Positions 23,529-31,198 are shown, numbered from the stretch's first letter. The stretch: DNA of 32,866 nucleotides from Arthrobacter sp. ISL-85 (GCF_018613675.1 NZ_JAGGPQ010000032.1:1-32866); one strand, 5' to 3'. Numbers and translations: made by a program. Notes: generated by a model from the sequence alone, not told the origin.

Positions 23529-24074
23529 CTATGGGTAAGTCGAATCGACGGCGTGTTGTATTTTTTGGCGGGTAGCCGGGCTGGCGGCGATTTCAATGAC
23601 GCCACCGTCTGAGTCCAGGGTGATGATCTGGAAGCCCAACGGTACGTCCTGCTCAAAGTCATGCCGGCTAGCCCTCCGCATCGGGAGGTCGGAAGCCCGA
23701 AGCCCGGTGAGAGCCTTGCTGCGGCCATTGGGTACCAACTTGTCATCCACGATCGGCTGGAAATCGATCCGACGAGTGCCCGGACTGGCGATCCCCATCT
23801 GCCAAATGCTGCTCAACGAGCCCGGCGCTGAATCCGGGAATCGCAGGAAAACTACTAAGTCGCCGCGTTGATCCAGCTTCTCCGCGGCCGCAGTGAACCG
23901 TTTGGTCATGAAGAACACGCCGCCCCCGACCACCAGCGCGTAGAACACCGCGTTGGCGGCGGCGTCTTCGAGACTGCCTTCGACGATGAGACCGAATGCC
24001 AGGGTGATGGCGAAGGCAACGACGCCAACCAGGACGGCCCGGAGCGCGGGATGAATTTCGCCCCACTTCCTCAT
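23529..24074 (-). CDS. Hypothetical membrane protein
   Basis: A 181-aa protein with two N-terminal transmembrane helices (about 10-32 ALRAVLVGVVAFAITLAFGLIVE, and 38-57 NAVFYALVVGGGVFFMTKRF), followed by a cytoplasmic domain of about 120 residues with strands such as LVVFLRFPDSAPGSLS and GFQIITLDSDGGVIEIAAS. I do not recognise the family. The ATG at 24074 lies 6 nt after TAGGAT (24086-24081), a leaderless start. It is convergent with the DUF3090 gene, 23 bp between stops. Confidence 0.7.
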   Translation of the reverse strand: MRKWGEIHPALRAVLVGVVAFAITLAFGLIVEGSLEDAAANAVFYALVVGGGVFFMTKRFTAAAEKLDQRGDLVVFLRFPDSAPGSLSSIWQMGIASPGTRRIDFQPIVDDKLVPNGRSKALTGLRASDLPMRRASRHDFEQDVPLGFQIITLDSDGGVIEIAASPATRQKIQHAVDSTYP

Positions 24075-24561
24075 GGCGCCATCCTAGGGGCCGGATCCTT
24101 GCCTCCGCTACGGCTCATCCTTTGGGAGCAGGGGTCGGCCGCGGCCGTAGATTCGACCGAATGCGGAGCCATCCTTGAGCCAAACTTGTGTTCATCATGG
24201 GCTGCCGTTTAGCAACGGGTCTTATCGTTGAGGTCAGGATCCTGCCGCTGGGGCAGGGTTCTACAGATGGGGACAGGGCCGGCGGCCAGGGCATCCTTAA
24301 ATTGGATGCCGCCCCCCAAACCGCCGCCGGCCCAACCCCGCGTCGTCTCGACGAGAATCTGCCCGTGAGCGCTTATGATCCTGGAGCCGAGCGCTATCGT
24401 CCTGCTCGGCCGCGTTGTTCTCGACGAGCGATGCAAGACTGACGCGGAGCGGCCGTGGGAAGTCTACGCCGGCGCCAAGGGCCACTCCCCTGCTGTTGAG
24501 TCTTCTTTGGTCGTCAGTGGTTGCCTTGACCCGCCGGGGTGTCCACCATGGAAGCGTGCGA
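24075..24561. other. 487-base region with no convincing gene
   Basis: Frames on both strands here lack recognisable domains, conserved motifs or good starts. It contains the leaderless promoter of the minus gene at its left end and a dense hairpin cluster at 24241-24332. The stretch after 24420 leads into the lipoprotein gene at 24562. Confidence 0.5.
24241..24332. repeat. Cluster of nested inverted repeats
   Basis: Three perfect stems: CCTGCC/GGCAGG (24241-24257); an outer GGCCGGCGGC/GCCGCCGGCC (24277-24286 with 24323-24332); and, inside it, GGCATCC/GGATGCC around TTAAATT (24290-24310). It may be a terminator, a structured RNA or a protein site; no family is recognised. Confidence 0.5.
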
Positions 24562-25122
24562 ATGAAAGGCATCTGGCGCCGGCTCGCCTTTCACCTGTGC
24601 CTGCTGGCCGTAGTGGCCGGAACGGCCGGATGCGCCTACGACTACCCCGATCCGGCGCGCACCCCGACAGTCGGAGCTGGTGTCACCGGCACATCTGCAC
24701 CACTAATAATGACCGAATCCGCGGTACGCCCCACTGACCCTCTGGTCCTTGAGCGTGAGGTCAAAAATTACCAGGAACTGGACGGGCTCCTGAAGGTCGC
24801 ACCGGGGCCGGTCCTCCTGTTTCAAGAAGGTCCCTTGGACGGCCCTGCCCGAGGCTTTGGCACGACCGAACCGGTGCCCGCGGCAGGCCAGTACACAGTC
24901 ACGGCCGCCTGTGTTGGCGCTCCCAATGCCACGATTTTCATCAGACAGGAGAATCCAAAAGTCACACTCTGGCCCGTCGAACTCACAGTGGGCTGCCCAG
25001 GAACCGCTTCACAGGTCATCACGCTTCAACAGGGCTATGTTTCCGCGCACTTATCTCTGCCCGGCCCTGGGGATACACCTTGGACAGGAGCAGTGGGCGG
25101 AGTACGAGTGACCGGTGGCTAG
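24562..25122 (+). CDS. Putative lipoprotein
   Basis: A 186-aa protein with a lipoprotein signal peptide: basic MKGIWRR, a hydrophobic core LAFHLCLLAVVAGT, and a lipobox-like TAGC with the acceptor Cys at about 24. The mature part is Pro/Thr-rich at first and then forms a beta-rich domain (GQYTVTAACVGAPNATIFIR, ELTVGCPGTASQVITL) with two further Cys that could pair. No known family. The frame is open from 24415, but the signal peptide sets the start at 24562. It was perhaps acquired together with the related-looking lipoprotein at 26993. Confidence 0.65.
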   Translation: MKGIWRRLAFHLCLLAVVAGTAGCAYDYPDPARTPTVGAGVTGTSAPLIMTESAVRPTDPLVLEREVKNYQELDGLLKVAPGPVLLFQEGPLDGPARGFGTTEPVPAAGQYTVTAACVGAPNATIFIRQENPKVTLWPVELTVGCPGTASQVITLQQGYVSAHLSLPGPGDTPWTGAVGGVRVTGG

Positions 25123-25214
25123 ACTGGGCCGGGTAAAGACGGATTGGGGGATCCACGGCGGCAGGACCGCTGTCCCGCTGGTCGGTCGCAGCCAGCGGAA
25201 CCAAAGGAACGACC

Positions 25215-25865
25215 ATGACCTTCTTCCAGGACTATTCGATCCCCGCCCCGCCTCCTCGCCCGCGGACGCCGCAGTTCACGCCGCCTCCGTGGGTTGCGCC
25301 GCCCCGTCATGAGCTGCCCGCCGTCGTTCCTGTTGGTCAGTTCATCTACAAGTCCCCAAGCTTCGTGATTGCCATTGAGGCCGTTAAGGTCTACTCCACC
25401 GGTTGCAACTTTGACGTGACCTGGATGCTCCGCCGCACGGACCAGGAGGACCGCAAGTGGGCGGAGATCAATGCGGTCTTTCACCGTCCTGCCCCGCAGC
25501 TGCGCAACGGTGGGATTTCGGCGGACTCTGTCCTCCTGTTCGGAGTACGGTTTCCGGACGGCACCAAGGCCAGCACGTCATCGCTCGCGATGTACGGAAG
25601 GACTGGGCCCATGGCCCAGGAACCTGACGGGCCGGTCTTCGAATACCGACCCAGGGGCGGCAACGGCGGCGAAGACGACATGTCGGCAAACGGGGCGCTG
25701 TGGCTATGGCCACTGCCGCCGGCCGGGGACCTGCGCCTGGTCTCCCAGTGGACCGACATGGGCATGCCCGAATCCTCCATCACCCTGGATGGCACCCAAC
25801 TCCGGGAGGCCGCTGCAGGAGCTCAGACCTATTGGCCCGAGGACGCGCGGGCACGACGGCGCTGA
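25215..25865 (+). CDS. Hypothetical protein with Pro-rich N-terminus
   Basis: A 216-aa soluble protein. Residues 1-35 are Pro-rich and probably disordered (IPAPPPRPRTPQFTPPPWVAPP). The rest is a beta-rich domain: FVIAIEAVKVYSTGCNFDVTWMLRR, SVLLFGVRFPDGTKAST, GALWLWPLPPAGDLRLVSQWTDMGMPESSITLDGTQLREAA. This pattern recurs in Actinobacteria as an unnamed family, and no function is known to me. AAAGGA lies before the ATG. It is a single gene, with the fragment at 25922 just downstream. Confidence 0.72.
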   Translation: MTFFQDYSIPAPPPRPRTPQFTPPPWVAPPRHELPAVVPVGQFIYKSPSFVIAIEAVKVYSTGCNFDVTWMLRRTDQEDRKWAEINAVFHRPAPQLRNGGISADSVLLFGVRFPDGTKASTSSLAMYGRTGPMAQEPDGPVFEYRPRGGNGGEDDMSANGALWLWPLPPAGDLRLVSQWTDMGMPESSITLDGTQLREAAAGAQTYWPEDARARRR

Positions 25866-25921
25866 TCAGCCTCGTCTTGGCCGTTATCCTGGCGGCAGTT
25901 TCTTAAGTCCTCTAATGCGCC

Positions 25922-26074
25922 GGCGGCCGCGACCTGGGCATCCGCATTGTCGATGACCTGACCGAGGAAGGGTCCATCGTCTGGTTCGTCTTCCGCGGAG
26001 CCGAACCGCGACGTATGTTTCTTGAGGAAGACGCGGCCCGCTACACCATGCTGCCGCAGACGTATACACGCTAG
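25922..26074 (+). pseudogene. C-terminal gene fragment
   Basis: A 50-codon open stretch ending in TAG reads GGRDLGIRIVDDLTEEGSIVW, FVFRGAEPRRMFLEEDAARY and TMLPQTYTR. It has the composition of a real coding end but no start codon; an in-frame stop lies just upstream (about 25910). It is probably the tail of a truncated gene. The family is not recognised. Confidence 0.4.
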
Positions 26075-26126
26075 GGCAGCAACATGGTCGGGACCTTATT
26101 CCCTTCAGCCGCTTGCCGCCCGGTAC

Positions 26127-26139
26127 TACCTTCAACCCA
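26127..26139 (+). promoter_or_regulatory. Leaderless promoter of the 26139 gene
   Basis: TACCTT (26127-26132) is followed by 6 nt and ATG at 26139. Confidence 0.55.
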
Positions 26140-26891
26140 TGGGTGACCAGCAAGGCGAGCTGCCGCAGGGAGTTGTCCTCGTACACGGCATGTGGGGTGT
26201 CCCCGAAGACTGGTCGTGGGTACAGCGTGCCCTCGAAAAACAACCGAACCTGCATGTGCTCACGCCGGATCTTCCCTCGCACCGTTCGCTCGACGCGGGA
26301 CTGCTTGAGGACGCTGAGGAGGTCCGTGCAGCTATCGCTGCAAGCCCGGCACCCGCCGTCGTTGTCGGTTGGTCCTACGGAACCGATGTGGTGGGCATCG
26401 CCGCACACGGCATGCGAAACGTCGTCCGCCTTGTGTACGTCTCCTCCCCTCCCCTGAGGCTGCAGCATGAAGTCCGGGACGTGGGCTGGGTTGATGAGAT
26501 GGAACATATGCTCCACGACGAACACGGCCGGAACGCTCTCGACGGCGACTGGTGGCTAAGCGAAGACGAAGCCGGCCTGCGACTCCCCGATGACGTACGC
26601 GCCTTCCTGAAAGAGCACCCGCGCAGATTTGCCACGAAAAAGACCCGCAGCGATCCCGTCCCGGCCCAGGCCTGGACAGAAATACCCACGACAGTGCTCC
26701 TCGGCGCAAAGGACAACTTGACGGGCGCCGAACAAAGGGCGTGGGCTCGCGAAGCCGTTGCGGATGTCAGGGAGATCAACACCGATCATTTCGCCCTGTT
26801 CAACTGCCCGGACGTTATCGCGCAGGTCATCCTGGAGCCGCTTTCCGGATCCACCGACATGACGGAGCGTTCCATCAATTGGAAAGCGTGA
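26139..26891 (+). CDS. Alpha/beta hydrolase
   Basis: A 250-aa soluble protein: oxyanion motif HGMWG at 16-20, nucleophile elbow GWSYG with S79, the acid in LLGAKDNLTG and the base in NTDHFALF near the C-terminus. It is of the small esterase or EstA-like type with a short cap (about 110-180, Trp- and acid-rich). The substrate is unknown. The frame is open upstream to 26022, but the ATG at 26139 carries a leaderless promoter and starts the conserved fold; the upstream residues are Arg-rich and overlap the fragment at 25922. Confidence 0.85.
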   Translation: MGDQQGELPQGVVLVHGMWGVPEDWSWVQRALEKQPNLHVLTPDLPSHRSLDAGLLEDAEEVRAAIAASPAPAVVVGWSYGTDVVGIAAHGMRNVVRLVYVSSPPLRLQHEVRDVGWVDEMEHMLHDEHGRNALDGDWWLSEDEAGLRLPDDVRAFLKEHPRRFATKKTRSDPVPAQAWTEIPTTVLLGAKDNLTGAEQRAWAREAVADVREINTDHFALFNCPDVIAQVILEPLSGSTDMTERSINWKA

Positions 26892-26980
26892 AGTACCGGA
26901 CCGGGTCGTCGACGCCGCAGGTTTTTGGGTTCCTCGGTCGCCGGATCATCCTTGTGCGCGGCACCGCGGGTGCCCGGCCG

Positions 26981-26993
26981 TAGACTCGGTCCA
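26981..26993 (+). promoter_or_regulatory. Leaderless promoter of the 26993 gene
   Basis: TAGACT (26981-26986) is followed by 6 nt and ATG at 26993, with no Shine-Dalgarno. Confidence 0.6.
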
Positions 26994-27478
26994 TGAGAAG
27001 GGGTTGGGGGATCCTGGGAACGCTACTGCTGGGTGGGCTCATGCTGCCTGCGGCAGGCTGCAGCGTCGTCTGCCCGGCGACAGGGTACGCCAGCATCATC
27101 ACTGTGAACGTGCAGGGGGATGCGACTCGTGTTGATGAGGTGCAGCTGTGCAGCGAACAGGGATGCTCGCAGCGGTTACCTGACTACGGTCCACCCGTAC
27201 CTATAAAGTCGGTGACGCCCGGCGTTCCCAACACTCCAAGCCCTTTCATCCCGGCCACTCCCCCGGGCGCCTTCCTTGGCACAAGGACGGATACCAATGT
27301 CTGGGCCTTCAGCATCTCCCAGGCTGGGCTGCCAGAGCACGTGACCGTGCGAGCCCTGGCGGCCGACGGGTCGGTCCTGGCCGAGCAGCACAACGATCTC
27401 GTCTGGACCAGAGTGGGCGGATCCGAGCAGTGTGGCGGACCGGTCACAACCCTGCCGATCACCCTGCGTATACCCTGA
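26993..27478 (+). CDS. Putative lipoprotein
   Basis: A 161-aa protein with a classical lipoprotein signal: MRRGW, hydrophobic GILGTLLLGGLMLP, lipobox PAAGC with Cys at 23. The mature part starts SVVCPATGYASIITVNVQGDATRVDEVQLC and is beta-rich, with several Cys pairs and a Pro-rich linker (about 75-90). The ending DLVWTRVGGSEQCGGPVTTLPITLRIP resembles short immunoglobulin-like extracellular domains of unknown function found in Actinobacteria. No family name is known to me. A hairpin terminator follows. Confidence 0.7.
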   Translation: MRRGWGILGTLLLGGLMLPAAGCSVVCPATGYASIITVNVQGDATRVDEVQLCSEQGCSQRLPDYGPPVPIKSVTPGVPNTPSPFIPATPPGAFLGTRTDTNVWAFSISQAGLPEHVTVRALAADGSVLAEQHNDLVWTRVGGSEQCGGPVTTLPITLRIP

Positions 27479-27499
27479 GCGAATCCACAGATACCCATG

Positions 27500-27529
27500 A
27501 AGCCCGAACGGGCGTAGTCCACGGGCTTT
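27500..27529. terminator. Hairpin terminator between convergent genes
   Basis: AAGCCCG (27500-27506) and CGGGCTT (27522-27528) pair perfectly and are followed by a short T stretch. It lies between the lipoprotein and pspA stops. Confidence 0.5.
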
Positions 27530-27537
27530 GAAGAGCC

Positions 27538-28266
27538 TCAGTAGTCGATGGCTTTCCGGTCGATGGACTTCAGTGCAGCGAGCCGGGCTTCCACTTCAGT
27601 CTGCTCGTCGAGGTCTTCGAGGGACGCGAACTGTGCGTCCAGGGATGAGGCGGCGAGTTCCTGCTGGCCGCGGACACTGGCTTCCTGGCGGCGGATGTTC
27701 TCCTCGTACCGGCCAATGGCCGAGGTCGGGTCACCGACATCCAGCGACTTGAGCGCGTCATTGACCTGGGACTGCGCCGCGGCGACGCGGGAGCGGTTGA
27801 CCAGCTCGTTGCGCTTGGCGGTCAGCTCCCCGAGCTTGCCGCGCATCATGTCCAGGCCGTTCTTGAGCTGGTCGACGACCTGGTTCTGCGCGGCCAGGTT
27901 CGGTTCCTGGGCCTTGGCCGCGGATTCGGCGGTCATCTGTCGGCCGATGGCGACCCTGGCCAAGGCATCGAACTTATCAGCATCCACGCTGTTCCCGGCG
28001 GCCCGGAACTCGTCAGCCTTGCGGGACGCGGCGATCGCCTTGCGGCCCCAGGTGTTCGCGTCATCCACGGCCCGGTTGTGGTCGTCCTCGGCCATGCGCA
28101 GGTTGCCGATGGTCTGGGCGACGGCAGCCTCTGCTTCGGCAATGTTGTTCGAGTAGTCGCGGACCATCTGGTCCAACATCTTCTGCGGGTCTTCCGCGGA
28201 GTCCAGGAGGGCGTTCAGGTTGGCCTTCGCGAGCTGGGCGACGCGGGCGAAAATACTCTGCTTCAC
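27538..28266 (-). CDS. pspA: PspA/IM30 family protein
   Basis: A 242-aa almost wholly helical protein of the PspA/IM30/ESCRT-III-like family, which coats and stabilises the inner face of the cytoplasmic membrane under envelope stress. The family start SIFARVAQLAKANLNALLDSAEDPQKMLDQMVRDY is clear, followed by long coiled coils (NIAEAEAAVAQTIGNLRMAEDD; LKNGLDMMRGKLGELTAKRNELVNRSRVAAAQ). The start is a GTG at 28266 with only AAAAGA upstream. It is flanked by gene remnants, so its former operon partners may be lost. Confidence 0.9.
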   Translation of the reverse strand: MKQSIFARVAQLAKANLNALLDSAEDPQKMLDQMVRDYSNNIAEAEAAVAQTIGNLRMAEDDHNRAVDDANTWGRKAIAASRKADEFRAAGNSVDADKFDALARVAIGRQMTAESAAKAQEPNLAAQNQVVDQLKNGLDMMRGKLGELTAKRNELVNRSRVAAAQSQVNDALKSLDVGDPTSAIGRYEENIRRQEASVRGQQELAASSLDAQFASLEDLDEQTEVEARLAALKSIDRKAIDY

Positions 28267-28349
28267 TGGGGTCTTTTATCTGTGGTCGAGTTCGCATGTT
28301 ACGTGCACGGCACGGCCGTGGACCAGGCACGGGAGACGGCGCCTGGCCG

Positions 28350-28460
28350 TTACGCCCGCTGCCGGTGCCCACGGGCCCAGATTACTTCGGCCACCCCGGC
28401 CAGGGCGAGTGGGAATGTCACGACCGCGGCCAAATGTCGCAGCAGGCTGTAGGGATCTGA
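28350..28460 (-). pseudogene. Possible C-terminal remnant of a membrane protein
   Basis: A minus-strand stretch reads SDPYSLLRHLAAVVTFPLAL, then AGVAEVIWARGHRQRA and a stop: one hydrophobic helix with a basic end, like the tail of a membrane protein. No start is near. It lies just upstream of pspA. The case is weak, from composition only. Confidence 0.25.
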
Positions 28461-28493
28461 CCAGGCCACCCAGCTGGCAGAAGAAGTGTGAGA

Positions 28494-28708
28494 CCCAAGG
28501 TTACCTGGCGATTGGCGCAGCCGAACGGGGCCGTGACTGCCGCGATCCTGCGCCCTGGTACACAGAGCAGACAGCCATCGTCCACAGGAAGCTGGGCCAG
28601 AGAGACGAGGAGACCGCGGTCCTGAAGCGGTGGCTGGCGCCCTGCCCGGAAGCTTACCGTACCCGCAGCAGCATCGGAGAGCACCTGGCCAAGCTCGAAG
28701 CCATCTAA
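28494..28708 (+). pseudogene. C-terminal fragment of a TPR-like protein
   Basis: The frame reads GYLAIGAAERGRD, then APWYTEQTAIVHRKLGQRDEETAVLKRWLAPCPEAYR and GEHLAKLEAI. The YTEQxAIVHRKLxxxxxEIAVLxRW block is a helical-repeat motif I associate with the C-terminal end of larger actinobacterial proteins. There is no start codon or ribosome site and the frame loses coding character upstream of about 28490. It is probably a deletion remnant. Confidence 0.5.
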
Positions 28709-28796
28709 GCGCCGGGCCACTTCGTTGGGTTCCATGGAGAACGGAAACATTCGTGCACGGACAGCCGTACCTCGATCGGCGTGCCACGATTGCACA

Positions 28797-29255
28797 GTGA
28801 CTGATCTCTCGATAAAACGGCTCGCCCGAGGTGATCTGACAGCGGCGCGTGACATGTTCGCGATGATGGCTGCTGTTTTCGCAGAGGATGCCGAGCCGCT
28901 CACCGACGACTATCTCGTTTCGCTTCTCGATCGAGATTCGTTTTGGGCCATCGCCGCGTTCGCCGGGGACCACATTGTTGGCGGCATCACCGCTCACACT
29001 CTGTCAATGACTCGATCCCCGTCGTCAGAGGTACTCATTTATGACCTGGCGGTGCGCCAGGATCACCAGAGACAGGGTGTGGGCAGCAGGCTGATCCTCG
29101 AACTGCGCGAGGCCGCAGCGGCAGCAGGCCTCGGCGACGTATTTGTGCCAGTCGACAACGAAGACACTCACGCTCTTGACTTCTACCTGGCACAGGGCGC
29201 CGCGGCGTCCCCCGTGACAATCTTTACCTTCACCACGGTAAAAGGGATCGACTAA
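28797..29255 (+). CDS. GNAT acetyltransferase, AAC(3)-I-like
   Basis: A 152-aa acetyl-CoA-dependent N-acetyltransferase. The block EVLIYDLAVRQDHQRQGVGSRLI at about 78-100 matches the signature region of AAC(3)-I aminoglycoside acetyltransferases (IYDLAV...HRRQG) and holds the acetyl-CoA loop Q91RQGVG96. A later VDNEDTHALDFYLAQG is also as in that family. Resistance to gentamicin-type drugs is possible, but chromosomal homologues often act on other amines. The GTG at 28797 lies 6 nt after CACGAT, a possible leaderless start; an in-frame TTG at 28725 is less likely. It is flanked by remnants, so mobility is possible. Confidence 0.8.
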   Translation: MTDLSIKRLARGDLTAARDMFAMMAAVFAEDAEPLTDDYLVSLLDRDSFWAIAAFAGDHIVGGITAHTLSMTRSPSSEVLIYDLAVRQDHQRQGVGSRLILELREAAAAAGLGDVFVPVDNEDTHALDFYLAQGAAASPVTIFTFTTVKGID

Positions 29256-29289
29256 CGGGCGGGCTCATCGATTGCCCGGCGGCGCCCTA

Positions 29290-29688
29290 TACAGTTGACG
29301 GGTGCGGTTCGAGCTTCCTTCGATGATCGATCCGAAGCTCTGGGCTTTGGCTGATGAGTCGCGACCCCGGCAGGTCGCTTAATCGGATGAGTAGTTCCTG
29401 GACGCCTACGCCGGATCCGCAGCTGACCGCACCCACCATGATCTGTCGCCCGTCTTCGCCGATGTCAGGTACCTGCCGCCCGTGCTGATCGTGATTGGCG
29501 AACAGGACATCCTCCTCGAGGACAACCTGGCGGTGGCATCTCGGCTCGCCGTCGCCGGAAATGAGGTCGACCTGCGCGTCTACCCCGCTTCGCCCCACGC
29601 GTTCACCGGTCACGCGACACCGATGGCTCGATCAGCACTGAGCAGCATCGACGAATGGCTCTGGGCGCGCCTCACGCCGACCGGCTGA
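29290..29688 (+). pseudogene. Broken alpha/beta hydrolase gene with intact promoter
   Basis: A leaderless promoter (TACAGT, 6 nt, GTG at 29302) starts 26 codons reading VRFELPSMIDPKLWALADES and then a stop at 29382. From 29395 a frame without start reads FLDAYAGSAADRTHHDLSPV, then RYLPPVLIVIGEQDILLEDN and RVYPASPHAFTGH to 29688, the C-terminal part of an alpha/beta-hydrolase with the acid (GEQD) and catalytic His (SPHAF). The middle of the protein, about 180 residues including the nucleophile, is absent, so the product cannot be active. Confidence 0.65.
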
Positions 29689-29976
29689 CCGTCCCCGCTC
29701 CACGTCCATGCCTCCTTGGGCCGACTTTGCCTTCGCGACGCCGACCCCGGAAGGGGCTTCGGGCTCGCCCTGCACCCCGGCCGGCGGGGCAGTAAACGTG
29801 GGACTGTTGATCACGTTCCGAGCACGGGGACTCCCCCGGCGGTCGTGTTGAATACGACTCAATAACGTGCCCGTGCTGTAGGGCCGGCGCTCTTGCCGTC
29901 CGGTCCCAACGGGCGGAAACTTGATCCACCGAGTTATGCAGCCAGCCCAACGGTAGCCACCAAGAGCCGGGGCACC
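29689..29976. other. 288-base spacer, nothing recognised
   Basis: Open frames on the minus strand here are Arg- and Gly-rich and look like GC-driven shadows. No promoter, hairpin or conserved motif stood out. Confidence 0.4.
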
Positions 29977-30060
29977 ATGTCCAACGCTGACCAACACTCG
30001 TCCCCCAAGCATCCGCAGCAACGCACCGTGCCCTCCTCCTGGCACACGTCCCGGCCATGA
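29977..30060 (+). CDS. Possible small upstream ORF coupled to the 30057 gene
   Basis: A 27-aa frame starting MSNADQHSSPKHPQQRTVPS ends in a TGA overlapping the ATG at 30057 as ATGA. It has no clear ribosome-binding site. The composition is polar and uninformative; the only support is the coupled stop/start. Confidence 0.25.
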   Translation: MSNADQHSSPKHPQQRTVPSSWHTSRP

Positions 30061-30308
30061 GTACGGCCCAGACCGTCGCGCTGATCTTCGTCGCCGCCTT
30101 CGCATGGATCGGCTTGACCTTGCTTGTCCTCCTGACGCTGCGACGCCGCAGGAAAGGCTCCTCAGCAGTTGCTTCGGCTCCCCCGCCTGAGCTCGCCAGC
30201 TACCGGCCGCACAGGCCATGGCGACGGGTCCCGTCCGTAACGGGCCAAAACCCCGTACCCAGGCATCGGCTGAGACTCCAGCGAATTCGACGTCCGCACC
30301 AGTACTAG
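30057..30308 (+). CDS. Small single-pass membrane protein
   Basis: An 83-aa protein with an N-terminal helix (about 5-28: QTVALIFVAAFAWIGLTLLVLLTL), then the positive stretch RRRRK that would fix the tail in the cytoplasm, and a Pro/Arg-rich tail. No family is recognised. It precedes by 9 nt a second small membrane gene, so the two probably form an operon. Its start may depend on reinitiation from the frame at 29977. Confidence 0.5.
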   Translation: MSTAQTVALIFVAAFAWIGLTLLVLLTLRRRRKGSSAVASAPPPELASYRPHRPWRRVPSVTGQNPVPRHRLRLQRIRRPHQY

Positions 30309-30317
30309 GAAGCAATC

Positions 30318-30539
30318 ATGGATACCGGGACGATCCTCGGGTACACCGCCGGATACCTTGCCACCGTCGTTGGAGTCTTCCTCCTCTATCTGCCGGTCAT
30401 CAGTCTGCTCGTTGCACTCTTGATCGCCGGCGGGATCTTGCAGCTGCTTCTGCTGCCGTTCATTGCCCTGTTCAAGAGGCTTCGCCGGCGGCCGCAGCCG
30501 GACATGGATCCTTCCTGGCTCCTGGACCGCAAGCAGTAG
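30318..30539 (+). CDS. Small two-helix membrane protein
   Basis: A 73-aa protein with two transmembrane helices (about 6-26 and 28-50: TAGYLATVVGVFLLYLPVIS; LLVALLIAGGILQLLLLPFI) and a basic cytoplasmic end FKRLRRRPQPDMDPSWLLDRKQ. No family is recognised. AGGAAG lies just before the ATG. The small adjacent gene at 30057 also encodes a membrane helix followed by an Arg cluster, which suggests that the two work together. Confidence 0.65.
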   Translation: MDTGTILGYTAGYLATVVGVFLLYLPVISLLVALLIAGGILQLLLLPFIALFKRLRRRPQPDMDPSWLLDRKQ

Positions 30540-30661
30540 TCGGCCGGCCAGAGGGCCACGGGATTGTCCTCGATCGCAGCAGCCACCCTTGGGCGCGTGC
30601 GGGGATAAAGAGGGGCCTGCACTCATTCACACCAAGGTCCCGGTTGTGGAAGCATACGCAT

Positions 30662-31132
30662 ATGGCCCTTTCCGACGATCTGGACACGCTGCGCGCGGAG
30701 CAAAACCCCACCGCCGCTCAGGACCCAGGTCAGGTGGCGCAGCAGCAGGAACTCAGAAGGCGCCTTCTCGACTTCGTCCAGACGGCCTACGCGCGCGGCA
30801 TCGATCCCCTGCCACTGGAGACGAACCACGGCCACCGGAGGTGGCGTACATCAGTCTCAGGCTGGCTACTGTTCCCCGACACAGGCCTTGCCGTCGGTAC
30901 TGACGCGGAACTGTACCGGTTGCTTCCGGAGGGTGGACCGTCCGGCACCAAAGTGCCCGTCCGGGAGGAGTGGATCTGCAGAACTTACTGGCATGGCTGG
31001 ACCTCCACCTGGGTCACGTTGGACGACATGCTCACCGACGCGGTCGCAAGGGGCACAGGCCACCGTTCGCCGCAGGAACAACACCGATTTCATATTGGTG
31101 GCGTTTCCGCCACGAATAAGCAATCATCTTGA
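30662..31132 (+). CDS. Hypothetical soluble protein
   Basis: A 156-aa protein. An N-terminal charged helix (SDDLDTLRAEQNPTAAQDPGQVAQQQELRRRLLDFVQ) leads to a compact, Trp-rich domain (RRWRTSVSGWLLFPDTGLAVGTDAELYRLL; EEWICRTYWHGWTSTWVTLDDMLTDAVARG). I do not recognise the family. The frame is open from 30218, but only the ATG at 30662 fits the domain start. An AAGCAT hexamer lies 6 nt before it, a weak leaderless promoter. A good terminator follows at 31199. Confidence 0.6.
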   Translation: MALSDDLDTLRAEQNPTAAQDPGQVAQQQELRRRLLDFVQTAYARGIDPLPLETNHGHRRWRTSVSGWLLFPDTGLAVGTDAELYRLLPEGGPSGTKVPVREEWICRTYWHGWTSTWVTLDDMLTDAVARGTGHRSPQEQHRFHIGGVSATNKQSS

Positions 31133-31198
31133 CCGCCTAACTATCAGCATGCTTATGATGGCACCATTCGGATGGGGATCCGGTGTGAAGCGGAAGGA

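Noticed and set aside
25607..25619. Palindromic GGGCCCATGGCCC considered as a further DosR-like box
   Set aside because: It lies in the middle of the 25215 coding region and no gene starts downstream at the required distance.
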